Position numbers and translations under genes: made by a program
The notes under the pieces: model-generated
What the model was told of the DNA's origin: nothing
The model's database searches: none
What the model saw: the letters and a program-made list of their open reading frames with translations, nothing else
Source: an uncultured Bacteroidota bacterium
Lineage (GTDB): Bacteria; Bacteroidota; Bacteroidia; Flavobacteriales; BACL11
Length of the DNA stretch: 51,938 nt
Direction: 5' to 3'
Assembly (NCBI GenBank): GCA_902514225.1
Contig: CABXPN010000005.1
Span: forward strand, 1-51,938
Shown here: positions 9,214-17,030 of the stretch, in pieces
How the letters are laid out: each line of letters starts with the position of its first letter
Position numbering within the stretch: position 1 is the first letter of the stretch

Positions 9214-9765
9214 TTATTCGTCAATTTCGGTTACTCCTCCAGATATTATTAGTTTCATGATATCGGATGATGATTTGTCAATATGGGTGATATTCTTTTT
9301 TTCTACCACAAATAGTTGTCCGGAAATAGCATAAGAATGTGGCATATACACTAACACTTTTCCTTCTTTAATGTTAAGTCCCTCTACATCTTCATTTGTA
9401 ATAAACCCAATTCTTTCGATAGTAGAATTTTCATAAAGCTTCACTAAAACAGGCTCGGAAAAACCTTTCTTTTTCCCGACAAAAGTATTCATCATATCTT
9501 TTACAGAAGTATAAATTGTTTTTAGTAAAGGAGCTCTATTTAATATTCGTTGAAATAAGGCATTAAGAGGGCTTGCAATTATTGCACTACCAATAAATCC
9601 GACAGCAGTAATAAGTAAAATAATAACAATTAACCCAAGACCTGGGAAATTAAATGGCAAAATTCCATCAATTTTTGAGAAAATCAAATAAACAATATAG
9701 ATAGTTGCGCTAATAGGTACTATATATAAAAGCCCTTGTAAAAAGTAATTTATTATATTTTTCAT
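9214..9765 (-). CDS. DUF502 family inner-membrane protein
   Basis: A 183-residue protein of unknown function. Two hydrophobic segments are visible, roughly residues 6-28 and 42-66, followed by RAPLLKTIYTSVKDMM, KGFSEPVLVKLYE, IGFITNE and VYMPHSYAISGQLFVV, which are signatures of DUF502. The C-terminal half should be a soluble domain. It is first in a minus-strand run leading into the PNGase-like gene (14-bp gap), ispG and glycosylasparaginase. No -7 consensus was found upstream. The family call is confident; no function is assigned. Confidence 0.85.
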   Translation of the reverse strand: MKNIINYFLQGLLYIVPISATIYIVYLIFSKIDGILPFNFPGLGLIVIILLITAVGFIGSAIIASPLNALFQRILNRAPLLKTIYTSVKDMMNTFVGKKKGFSEPVLVKLYENSTIERIGFITNEDVEGLNIKEGKVLVYMPHSYAISGQLFVVEKKNITHIDKSSSDIMKLIISGGVTEIDE

Positions 9766-9823
9766 TCGTTAAACTTTTAATAAAATTTGATGTCATAAAA
9801 GTAATAATTAAAAACAAATAACA

Positions 9824-10072
9824 ATGAAAAAGTCAATTTTTACAATACTCTTCTTTCTAACACTATTTTTAGGAGGTAATATTACAAATGCTCAAAAAGT
9901 AGTAGTTATCAATAAACACAACAGACATAAAGTAATAAAAATAAAACCCAATAAACCGAAATTAATAATTATAAAACCAAATAAGGTTAGACGGAATCAT
10001 GTATGGGTAAAGGGGCATTGGAAAAGAAAAAAGAGAAATCATATTTGGGTAGAAGGTCATTGGAAAAGGTAA
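9824..10072 (+). CDS. Small, very basic exported protein with YXWGXW-like repeat
   Basis: An 82-residue protein. The signal peptide MKKSIFTILFFLTLFLGG ends in ITNA, with Gln as the first mature residue. The mature chain of about 58 residues is dominated by Lys, Arg, His, Asn, Ile and Val, with a repeated KPNK element and two copies of a R-N-H-[VI]-W-V-[KE]-G-H-W-K-R block at the C-terminus. The HW..GHW pattern recalls YXWGXW-repeat periplasmic proteins, whose function is unknown. It stands alone between a divergent DUF502 gene and the OmpA-type lipoprotein gene. Its signal sequence and in-frame repeats make it a credible gene. Confidence 0.75.
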   Translation: MKKSIFTILFFLTLFLGGNITNAQKVVVINKHNRHKVIKIKPNKPKLIIIKPNKVRRNHVWVKGHWKRKKRNHIWVEGHWKR

Positions 10073-10134
10073 ACTCTTAATAACTAATGTTGATAAGTAA
10101 TTTTTCTTGTCATTTAATCAGATAGATTGATTTG

Positions 10135-10142
10135 TAATTTTG
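10135..10142 (+). promoter_or_regulatory. -7 element for the OmpA-type lipoprotein
   Basis: TAATTTTG matches TAnnTTTG and ends 24 nt before the ATG at 10167. Confidence 0.5.
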
Positions 10143-10166
10143 GAGAACTAATAAAATTATAATAAT

Positions 10167-11165
10167 ATGAAAAAGTCTGTTTTATTTTTTACAATAAGTT
10201 TATTGTTTGCTACATCTTGTGTAAGTCCTAAAATACATAATGCTTTAGTTTCTGAAAACGAAAATAATAGGACTAATTTAACTCAGAAAGAAAAGGAAGT
10301 TTTAAAACTATCTGATGAGGTAGAGGAATTAACTCTGAATGTAAATCTGTTAAAAGATAAAATAAATAATCTGAAAAATGATTCGATTAGAAACGGAAAC
10401 GCATTATCTGTTTTACAAAACAAGCATGAAAAACTAAATACAGCATATGATTTATTAGTAAGTCAGAATAGTAGACAGATGTCGGAAAAAGCAAAGGAAA
10501 CTAAAAGGCTATTGGAGCAATTAGAGATATCACAAACAAAACTTCTGGAGAAAGAAGAAGATCTGAATCAATTATCATCAACCCTAACAGAAAAGGAGGA
10601 AGAATTAAATAAAGCACAAAGAACATTAGAAGAACGTTCTGCAAGAGTAAGTGAATTAGAAAAGATAATAAATCAGAAAGACTCTTTGGTAACAGCAATA
10701 AAAAATAAGGTACAAAAAGCACTTACCGGGCTAGAAGGAGATGGATTAACTATTGAACAAAGAAATGGTAAAATATACATTTCGTTAGAAGAAGATTTAC
10801 TTTTTGCATCTGGGAAATATGTAATAAACCAAGGTGGAGTTGCGGCTTTAAATAAATTATCTGAGGCCTTATCAAGCCAGAAAGATTTGGAGATTTTGAT
10901 AGAGGGACATACCGACAATGTAAAAGGAAATGGAAAGGGAGCAATAAAAGACAATTGGGATTTGAGTGTAATGAGAGCTACTTCTGTAGTAAAGGTTTTA
11001 TTAAACAATAAAGGAATGAGTGCAAGCCAGTTGACTGCAGCAGGTAGAGGGTCTCATGTGCCTATTGCAACAAATGAAACAGTAGAAGGTAGAAAAATGA
11101 ATAGAAGAATAGAACTTATATTATCTCCTAATTTGGATGACTTGTACGATATTTTAGAAGAGTAA
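10167..11165 (+). CDS. OmpA-family lipoprotein with coiled coil
   Basis: A 332-residue envelope protein. The lipobox FATSC puts the lipidated Cys at residue 18. A long heptad-rich coiled coil (about 35-190, rich in Glu, Lys and Leu) separates the lipid anchor from a C-terminal OmpA-like peptidoglycan-binding domain (about 205-325), recognised by LFASGKYVINQGG, ILIEGHTDN and NRRIEL. This design tethers the membrane to peptidoglycan at a set distance, like Lpp/Pal-type proteins. The last 12 bp overlap the convergent radA gene. No partner in the window defines a specific role. Confidence 0.88.
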   Translation: MKKSVLFFTISLLFATSCVSPKIHNALVSENENNRTNLTQKEKEVLKLSDEVEELTLNVNLLKDKINNLKNDSIRNGNALSVLQNKHEKLNTAYDLLVSQNSRQMSEKAKETKRLLEQLEISQTKLLEKEEDLNQLSSTLTEKEEELNKAQRTLEERSARVSELEKIINQKDSLVTAIKNKVQKALTGLEGDGLTIEQRNGKIYISLEEDLLFASGKYVINQGGVAALNKLSEALSSQKDLEILIEGHTDNVKGNGKGAIKDNWDLSVMRATSVVKVLLNNKGMSASQLTAAGRGSHVPIATNETVEGRKMNRRIELILSPNLDDLYDILEE

Positions 11166-12509
11166 CCTGAAAACCTCTTCAATCTTGGATAGTTGTTTTA
11201 TCTCAATATTAAATGCAGGTGGGTTAAATTTGTTGAATTTGGAAATAATAATTTGCTTATAACCTAACTTTTCCGCTTCTGCTATTCTTTGTTCTATACG
11301 ATTTACAGCTCTTATTTCTCCGGAAAGCCCTACCTCAGCAGCAAAACAGCATTGCATCCCTATTGGTTTATCTTGGTCGGAAGAAAGTACCGAACAAATA
11401 ACTGCCAAATCAATAGCAGTATCGTCTGGTTTTATTCCTCCAGTTATGTTTAAAAATACATCTTTTACTCCTAATCGGAACCCACATCTCTTTTCTAAAA
11501 CTGCAAGTAACATATTCAATCTTCTAGTATCAAATCCCGTTGCAGATCTTTGTGGAGTGCCATAAACTGCCGAACTTACTAATGATTGAATCTCAATCAT
11601 AAGCGGACGAGCTCCTTCAATAGTAGATGCAATAGCTACACCGCTTGTTTCTTCATCTCTATCTGAAATTAGGATCTCTGAAGGATTATTTACCTCTATT
11701 AGTCCATTTTGACCCATTTCATAAACACCTAATTCAGAAGCAGAACCAAAACGATTTTTAACTGTTCTGAGGATTCTGTAAACATGATTTCTATCTCCTT
11801 CAAACTGAAGAACGGTATCTACCATATGTTCTAAAATCTTAGGACCAGCAATAGCTCCATCTTTATTAATATGACCTATTAGAAAAACAGCTGTCCCTGT
11901 CTGTTTGGCGTATTTTATCATTTCAGAACTACATTCTCTAATTTGAGAGACACTACCCGGTGAGGAATCAATATGTGCGGTATGCAAAGTCTGAATGGAA
12001 TCAATTATCAATATTTCTGGATCTACTTTTTCAATTTGCTGAAAAATATTCTGAGTAGAAGTTTCTGTCAGTATCAAACAGTTTTCTGAACTGTTTTCAA
12101 CCCTCTGAGCCCTCATTTTTATCTGACTTTCACTTTCCTCACCAGAAACATAAAGTATTTTTTTATCAGATGTAATTGCTAATTGTAATAGTAAAGTAGA
12201 TTTCCCAATTCCAGGATCTCCTCCTAATAAAATTACAGAACCGGGAACAATTCCACCTCCTAATACTCTATTAAGCTCTATATCTTTTGTTTTTATTCTC
12301 TTTTCTTTCGAGAAAGTAATATCGTTTATAGAAACCGGAGTATTTACTTTGTTAATCCCGTTCCAAGTTTTTGTTTGTTCTTCTTTTGAAATTACTTCTT
12401 CTACAAAAGTATTCCACTCATTACATTGTGGACATTTACCTAGCCATTTCGGAGATTGAGTACCACAACTTTGGCAGAAAAATGCAGATTGAACTTTCTT
12501 TTTTGCCAT
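11154..12509 (-). CDS. radA: DNA repair protein RadA
   Basis: A RecA-related ATPase/helicase that helps branch migration and processing of recombination intermediates. The N-terminal zinc finger is CQSCGTQSPKWLGKCPQC (residues 12-29). Walker A is GGDPGIGKST and Walker B is ILIIDSIQTL. The RadA-specific KNRFGS motif follows, and the C-terminal Lon-protease-like domain carries GVKDVFLNITGGI and AEVGLSGEIR. At 451 residues it is full length. Its ATG overlaps the rfaE2 stop codon (TAATG), so it is the last gene of a coupled panC-flippase-rfaE2-radA series. Confidence 0.97.
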   Translation of the reverse strand: MAKKKVQSAFFCQSCGTQSPKWLGKCPQCNEWNTFVEEVISKEEQTKTWNGINKVNTPVSINDITFSKEKRIKTKDIELNRVLGGGIVPGSVILLGGDPGIGKSTLLLQLAITSDKKILYVSGEESESQIKMRAQRVENSSENCLILTETSTQNIFQQIEKVDPEILIIDSIQTLHTAHIDSSPGSVSQIRECSSEMIKYAKQTGTAVFLIGHINKDGAIAGPKILEHMVDTVLQFEGDRNHVYRILRTVKNRFGSASELGVYEMGQNGLIEVNNPSEILISDRDEETSGVAIASTIEGARPLMIEIQSLVSSAVYGTPQRSATGFDTRRLNMLLAVLEKRCGFRLGVKDVFLNITGGIKPDDTAIDLAVICSVLSSDQDKPIGMQCCFAAEVGLSGEIRAVNRIEQRIAEAEKLGYKQIIISKFNKFNPPAFNIEIKQLSKIEEVFRLLF

Positions 12510-13000
12510 TAATCTTGTTTTATTTTTTCTACAATATTTGTGGTAGAAAAACCATCTATAAAAGGAACTAAAATCACTTCACCTCTATTTTCTAAAACTA
12601 CCTCATGCCCTGCAATTTCTTCTACTTTATAATCTCCTCCTTTTGCAAGAATATCTGGAACAATAGTTTCAATAAGTTTTTGTGGTGTTTCTTCCGAAAA
12701 TAAAACAATTGCATCTATAAATTGAAGAGAAGCTAGTAAAATTGCTCTTGAATTTTCATCTATAATTGGTCTATTTTCTCCTTTTAACTTTTGAATAGAA
12801 GAATCTGAATTTAATCCAATTATTAATCTATCTCCTAAATCTGCAGTATTGGCCAAAACCTCAACATGACCCCTGTGTATTAAATCAAAACAACCATTTG
12901 TAAACACAATTTTATCTCCATCTTGCTTCCATTGATCTGATTGAATTTTTAAATCTGAAAGAGAAAATATTTTAGATATTATGTTCTGTAAGTTTTTCAT
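12509..13000 (-). CDS. rfaE2: D-glycero-beta-D-manno-heptose 1-phosphate adenylyltransferase
   Basis: A single-domain 163-residue nucleotidyltransferase that activates heptose 1-phosphate to ADP-heptose for LPS core synthesis. FTNGCFDLIHRGHVEVL is the GxFDxxHxGH adenylyl-binding signature; RPIIDENSRAILLASLQFID and KGGDYKVEEIAGHEVV are diagnostic of RfaE domain II, which is fused to the kinase in E. coli HldE but separate here. No kinase domain is present in the window. Both borders use a TAATG stop/start overlap, with the flippase-like gene upstream and radA downstream. Confidence 0.93.
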   Translation of the reverse strand: MKNLQNIISKIFSLSDLKIQSDQWKQDGDKIVFTNGCFDLIHRGHVEVLANTADLGDRLIIGLNSDSSIQKLKGENRPIIDENSRAILLASLQFIDAIVLFSEETPQKLIETIVPDILAKGGDYKVEEIAGHEVVLENRGEVILVPFIDGFSTTNIVEKIKQD

Positions 13001-14031
13001 TAGGATTGTTTCCTTTTAGTTAAAGATAAAATTAACAAACCGATAGAACCCATGATAATAGCTACTAATGTTTGCGCTATATGTACAATGGTTGGAAATA
13101 AAAGAGCTGGATTTGATGGATCTCCATTTTCTCCTAAAAATATGGTCCCAACTCCTAAAACTGAAAGTCCAATCATTACAATTGCATGATAAGACCCTAC
13201 TCCTCCAGGTGTTGGAATAACCATCCCTATTCCACCCAAAACCAGTAAAAATAATCCGTCTGAAATAGTAAGATGAGAAGTTTCAGGGATTGCCTGAAAA
13301 CAAATATAAGTCATCAGGAAGTACATGATCCAAATACTAAAAGTATGAAACCAGAAAGCTGATTTCCGTTTCATTTTTTTGATGCTTTTAAATCCTTCTT
13401 TTAGTCCCTCTATAAATTCTATTATCTTCTCATAAAAGAATGTTTTTACAATCCATTTTTTAAGGAAGTAATACACCAAAGTAAAAGATAGTAATATTGC
13501 TACTAAAACATAATATTTTGTAGAACTTGAAGGTATTGAATCAGAGCTCTGTGATCCTAATTCTGAGAAGAATTTTAATATCAAATCGAACTTTAATATT
13601 AGAGTAAGCAAGAACAAGCTTATTAAAAATACAAAGTCGATAACTCTCTCTACCAAAATTGTACCAAAAAGTTTATCAACCGGAATTTTCTCTACTCTAT
13701 TAAGTGCTGTACATCTGGAAATTTCTCCAGCTCTGGGGATAAACATATTTGTAAAATAACCAACTGAAACTGAAGAAACAGAATTCATTTTTGAAGAATT
13801 ATACCCTAAAGCATCAATTAAAACAATCCATCTCAATCCTCTATTTACATAAGCCCATCCTCCAAAAATCATGGAAAGGATAACCCAAGCAAATTCTACT
13901 TCCGAAATTTTTTCAATAAGTGCAACAGGATCCTGATTTCGGAACAAAAGATAAATAATAAATCCGGCAAACGACAAAGAAGCAACGTACTTCAAAATAA
14001 CAAATGATATTTTTTTATTACTTTCTTTCAT
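13000..14031 (-). CDS. Flippase-like integral membrane protein (LPG synthase TM / UPF0104 family)
   Basis: A 343-residue polytopic membrane protein with about eight hydrophobic segments. Family signatures are visible in WAYVNRGLRWIVLI, NMFIPRAGEISRCTAL (the conserved PRxGExxR segment), FGTILVERVIDFVFLI and GGIGMVIPTPGGVGSYHAI. It corresponds to the membrane part of MprF-type lysyl-phosphatidylglycerol synthases without the catalytic domain, so lipid translocation is a reasonable but unproven role. It lies 9 bp after panC and overlaps rfaE2 by one base (TAATG). Confidence 0.85.
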   Translation of the reverse strand: MKESNKKISFVILKYVASLSFAGFIIYLLFRNQDPVALIEKISEVEFAWVILSMIFGGWAYVNRGLRWIVLIDALGYNSSKMNSVSSVSVGYFTNMFIPRAGEISRCTALNRVEKIPVDKLFGTILVERVIDFVFLISLFLLTLILKFDLILKFFSELGSQSSDSIPSSSTKYYVLVAILLSFTLVYYFLKKWIVKTFFYEKIIEFIEGLKEGFKSIKKMKRKSAFWFHTFSIWIMYFLMTYICFQAIPETSHLTISDGLFLLVLGGIGMVIPTPGGVGSYHAIVMIGLSVLGVGTIFLGENGDPSNPALLFPTIVHIAQTLVAIIMGSIGLLILSLTKRKQS

Positions 14032-14040
14032 GCTGTAAAA

Positions 14041-14874
14041 CTAAAAAATAATATTGTCAATTAGACGAACTGAACTGATAGATGCAGCGATACAAGCTGC
14101 ATTTTTATTTTTTCCTTGAAATTCTGAAATAGGAGAAAGGGTTTCTAAATCAACTATCTCTAGGTATTCTAAATCAGTGTTCTTATTTAATTTATCAACA
14201 GAAATTTGTTTTATTTCTTCAAGAGTATATTTGTCGGAATTCTCCTTAATAAACAATAAGGTTTCGTTTATTATGGTTGCAATCTGTTTATCTGTTACTG
14301 AAAGTAATTTATTTCTGGAACTCATAGCAAGTCCTGATACTTCTCTTTTTGTAGGAACTCCTATTATTATAATTGGCAAGTCTAATTGTTTTGTAATATA
14401 TTTAATTATCTGAAGTTGTTGTAAATCTTTTTCTCCGAATAAAGCAATATCCGGATTAACAATTCTGAATAGTTTTTCTACGATTGTAGCTACCCCATTA
14501 AAATGTCCTTTCCTACCAGCACCTTCCATAAAATTATCCAATCCATTAAATTCAAAATGTTTTGTTTTTTCATTTTCAGAATATAAATCAGAAACTTCTG
14601 GGAGATATAAAACATCACAGTTTTCTGATATAAGCAACTGAATATCTTTTTCAGTGGTTACAGGATATTTTTCTAAATCTTTTGGATCATTAAACTGAGT
14701 TGGGTTTATAAAAATACTACAAACTACAATGTCAGAATTAACTTTTGCATTTTTAATTAATGACAAATGCCCATCATGCAAAGCTCCCATTGTTGGGACA
14801 AAAGATATGGTTTTTTCGTCTCTATTTTTGTTTAGATATGATTTAAGTTCAGTTTTTTGATGAAAAATTTTCAT
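14041..14874 (-). CDS. panC: Pantoate-beta-alanine ligase (pantothenate synthetase)
   Basis: Joins pantoate and beta-alanine using ATP to make pantothenate, the CoA precursor. FVPTMGALHDGHLSLI carries the HIGH-like ATP motif (HDGH), followed by FINPTQFNDPKDLEKYP, FGEKDLQQL and the KMSKS-like MSSRNKLL. The 277-residue length fits. It heads the minus-strand run panC, flippase, rfaE2, radA. panD, which often follows panC in flavobacteria, is not present. A TATGTTTG -7 element lies upstream at 14897-14904. Confidence 0.96.
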   Translation of the reverse strand: MKIFHQKTELKSYLNKNRDEKTISFVPTMGALHDGHLSLIKNAKVNSDIVVCSIFINPTQFNDPKDLEKYPVTTEKDIQLLISENCDVLYLPEVSDLYSENEKTKHFEFNGLDNFMEGAGRKGHFNGVATIVEKLFRIVNPDIALFGEKDLQQLQIIKYITKQLDLPIIIIGVPTKREVSGLAMSSRNKLLSVTDKQIATIINETLLFIKENSDKYTLEEIKQISVDKLNKNTDLEYLEIVDLETLSPISEFQGKNKNAACIAASISSVRLIDNIIF

Positions 14875-14896
14875 TTATAGAAATTCAAATAAACAG

Positions 14897-14904
14897 CAAA
14901 CATA
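14897..14904 (-). promoter_or_regulatory. -7 element for the panC run
   Basis: The minus strand reads TATGTTTG, matching TAnnTTTG, 22 nt upstream of the panC ATG and divergent from the 14937-14944 element. Confidence 0.45.
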
Positions 14905-14913
14905 AAAAATTGC

Positions 14914-14944
14914 TTGATATAAAGCAGATATTTTTGTACTTTTG
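14914..14944 (+). promoter_or_regulatory. Promoter for the 14962-18871 gene run
   Basis: A TACTTTTG -7 element (14937-14944) is preceded at 20 bp spacing by TTG (14914-14916), a weak match to the -33 TTTG box. The ATG follows 17 nt after the -7 element. Confidence 0.5.
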
Positions 14945-14961
14945 CAGACTAAATAATTTTT

Positions 14962-15801
14962 ATGGGAAAGAAAAAAATATTATTTGCCTCACAAGAAATT
15001 AGTCCTTACTTGCCAGAAACTCCAATGGCTAATGTAGGACTAAACCTACCTAAGCACTCTATAGAGCAAGGAAATGAAACAAGAGTTTTTCTTCCGAAAT
15101 TTGGAGTTATAAAGGAGAAAGCAAACAACCTACATGAAGTAATTCGTCTTTCTGGAATGAATCTTATTATTGATGATTTTGATCATCAACTAATAATAAA
15201 AGTTGCTTCTATACAGTCTGCCAGAATGCAGATTTATTTTATTGATAATGATGAATACTTCCCTAGGAAAGTTATGTTTCATGATGAAAATGGTAAGTTT
15301 CTTGCCAACACTGAAGAAAGGATGATGTTTTACTGTAAAGGGGTTATTGAAACAGTAAAAAAACTTGGTTGGTCTCCTGAGATGATTCATTGCCAAGGTT
15401 GGTTTTCATCTTTAATTCCAATGTACATAAAGAAAATTTATAATGAAGACCCATTATTTAAAGATACTAAAGTAATTTATAATGTTTTTGATACTAATTT
15501 TGAAGGTTCTATAGATCCTATAATTGTAAATAAACTACTTTTTGAAAATAAATTAGAGGAATCTGACTTAGAATTACTTAAAAACCCAACATTCGAAAAT
15601 CTAAATAAATTTGCTATTTCTTATTCAGATGCAATTATTCAGGGCTCTGAAAATATAAATGAGGAAGTATCTAAACACATGAAAGATAGCGAATTGCCAT
15701 TTATGACATATCCTGGTGAAGAAGATTATGAAGATTCATACAATAATTTCTTTGATAGTTTAGTTGAAGAGGAGGAATTAGAACTTACGGAAGAAAAATA
15801 A
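14962..15801 (+). CDS. Glycogen/starch synthase-like protein, N-terminal GT5 domain only
   Basis: A 279-residue protein matching the N-terminal (acceptor) half of GT5 glycogen synthases: KILFASQEISPYL at the start, VRVFLP-like TRVFLPKFGVI, and EMIHCQGWFSSLIPMYIKK resembling the HxHDWhs segment. The ADP-glucose-binding K-T/S-G-G motif expected just after SPYLPE is replaced by TPMANVGLN, and the entire C-terminal nucleotide-binding domain (about 200 residues) is absent, with an acidic tail instead. It is therefore probably not an active synthase, although databases often name it so. Its stop overlaps the DUF4270 start (TAATG). The conserved link to glmS hints at an envelope or amino-sugar role. 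Confidence 0.75.
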   Translation: MGKKKILFASQEISPYLPETPMANVGLNLPKHSIEQGNETRVFLPKFGVIKEKANNLHEVIRLSGMNLIIDDFDHQLIIKVASIQSARMQIYFIDNDEYFPRKVMFHDENGKFLANTEERMMFYCKGVIETVKKLGWSPEMIHCQGWFSSLIPMYIKKIYNEDPLFKDTKVIYNVFDTNFEGSIDPIIVNKLLFENKLEESDLELLKNPTFENLNKFAISYSDAIIQGSENINEEVSKHMKDSELPFMTYPGEEDYEDSYNNFFDSLVEEEELELTEEK

Positions 15802-17030
15802 TGAACATATTTAAGAAATCAGCTTACCTTTTTTTATTTGTAGCTGTACTATTTGCTTGTAACGATCCAAATGTTATAGGTATAGATTTGCCAGGAGCAG
15901 TCAAATTTACTTTTTCAAACAATTCAACTGAGAATATTGTGTTAAACACTATTTCGGAAGATAGTTTGGAATCCGATCAGTCCATGTATCTGTTATTAGG
16001 GCAAATAAACGACCCTATATTCGGAGAAAACAAAGGTTCTTTTTGTCAGCAAATGTTATTACCTGCAAACAATATTGATGAAATAGAAGATGCAGTTGTA
16101 GATTCTGTTTTTATCACTTATACATATTCTGATTTTTATGGAGATTTAAACGAAAATGGAGATTTTAATATTTCTGTTTACGAGCTTTCTGAATCAATTT
16201 ACAGAGATAGCGTTTATTACTCTGATGAAACATTTAATTTTATACCTCAGAATCTAGCAACTAATCAATTTATTTATGAAGGAGATCCTACTTCATCATC
16301 ATACCTAAAAATACAATTAGATAATAGTTTTGGAGAAAGAATAATGGATGAAACTGGAAATTCTACAATGGTAGATAATGATGCCTTTTTAGATTACTTT
16401 AAAGGATTTTATATTGAAGCTACCGCATCAAATACAATTATGTATCTGAACCCAATTGCAGACAAAAGCAGAACTACAATATATTATCATATTACAGGAG
16501 TAGATACTGCTGTAGCATTTAATTTTGAATTAGGTGGAGATGCATGTAGAATAAATCTTTTTAATACAAAAGACTCCTCGGATTTATTAGCTAACACTGA
16601 CGAAAGTTATTTACAATCAATGGCGGGTCATCAGATAAAAGTCTCTATAGATAGTTCTGATGTTGATTCCTTAAAAGATGCTTTGGAAGGAAAAGCAATT
16701 AATAAAGCAACAATTAGTTTTGAAATAATAGAAGATGATAATTATGATGATTATCCTGCCCATGAAAGTATTTATCTATTTAGGGAAACAAAAAGCGGAA
16801 ACATTGTATTTTTAACTGATTTTACTATTGAAGGAGATGAACATTTTGGAGGGGTTTTAGAAGGAAATACATATACTTTTAACATTACACGATATTTTGT
16901 TCAGTTACTTACAGATAACAACTACACAAATGAATTATATATAAAATCAAGAATGGGAGCTGCTAACGCAAACAGAACTATTTTTGATAATACTAAAACA
17001 TCTATTAATATAATAGCTACCGATTTATAA
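15801..17030 (+). CDS. DUF4270 family lipoprotein
   Basis: A 409-residue surface or periplasmic lipoprotein. The signal MNIFKKSAYLFLFVAVLFAC ends in a lipobox with Cys at residue 20. The mature part begins NDPNVIGIDLPG and is a mostly beta domain characteristic of DUF4270, a Bacteroidota family without a known function. Two TAATG overlaps couple it to the glycogen-synthase-like gene before it and glmS after it. No catalytic motif was recognised. Confidence 0.85.
   Translation: MNIFKKSAYLFLFVAVLFACNDPNVIGIDLPGAVKFTFSNNSTENIVLNTISEDSLESDQSMYLLLGQINDPIFGENKGSFCQQMLLPANNIDEIEDAVVDSVFITYTYSDFYGDLNENGDFNISVYELSESIYRDSVYYSDETFNFIPQNLATNQFIYEGDPTSSSYLKIQLDNSFGERIMDETGNSTMVDNDAFLDYFKGFYIEATASNTIMYLNPIADKSRTTIYYHITGVDTAVAFNFELGGDACRINLFNTKDSSDLLANTDESYLQSMAGHQIKVSIDSSDVDSLKDALEGKAINKATISFEIIEDDNYDDYPAHESIYLFRETKSGNIVFLTDFTIEGDEHFGGVLEGNTYTFNITRYFVQLLTDNNYTNELYIKSRMGAANANRTIFDNTKTSINIIATDL

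Noticed and set aside
10501..11008. Minus-strand frames inside the OmpA-type lipoprotein gene
   Set aside because: They are opposite-strand shadows of the coiled-coil and OmpA coding region.
13136..13160. A broken or missing gene between panC and the flippase gene
   Set aside because: Both genes are intact and nearly abut, so no panD fragment remains to be annotated.
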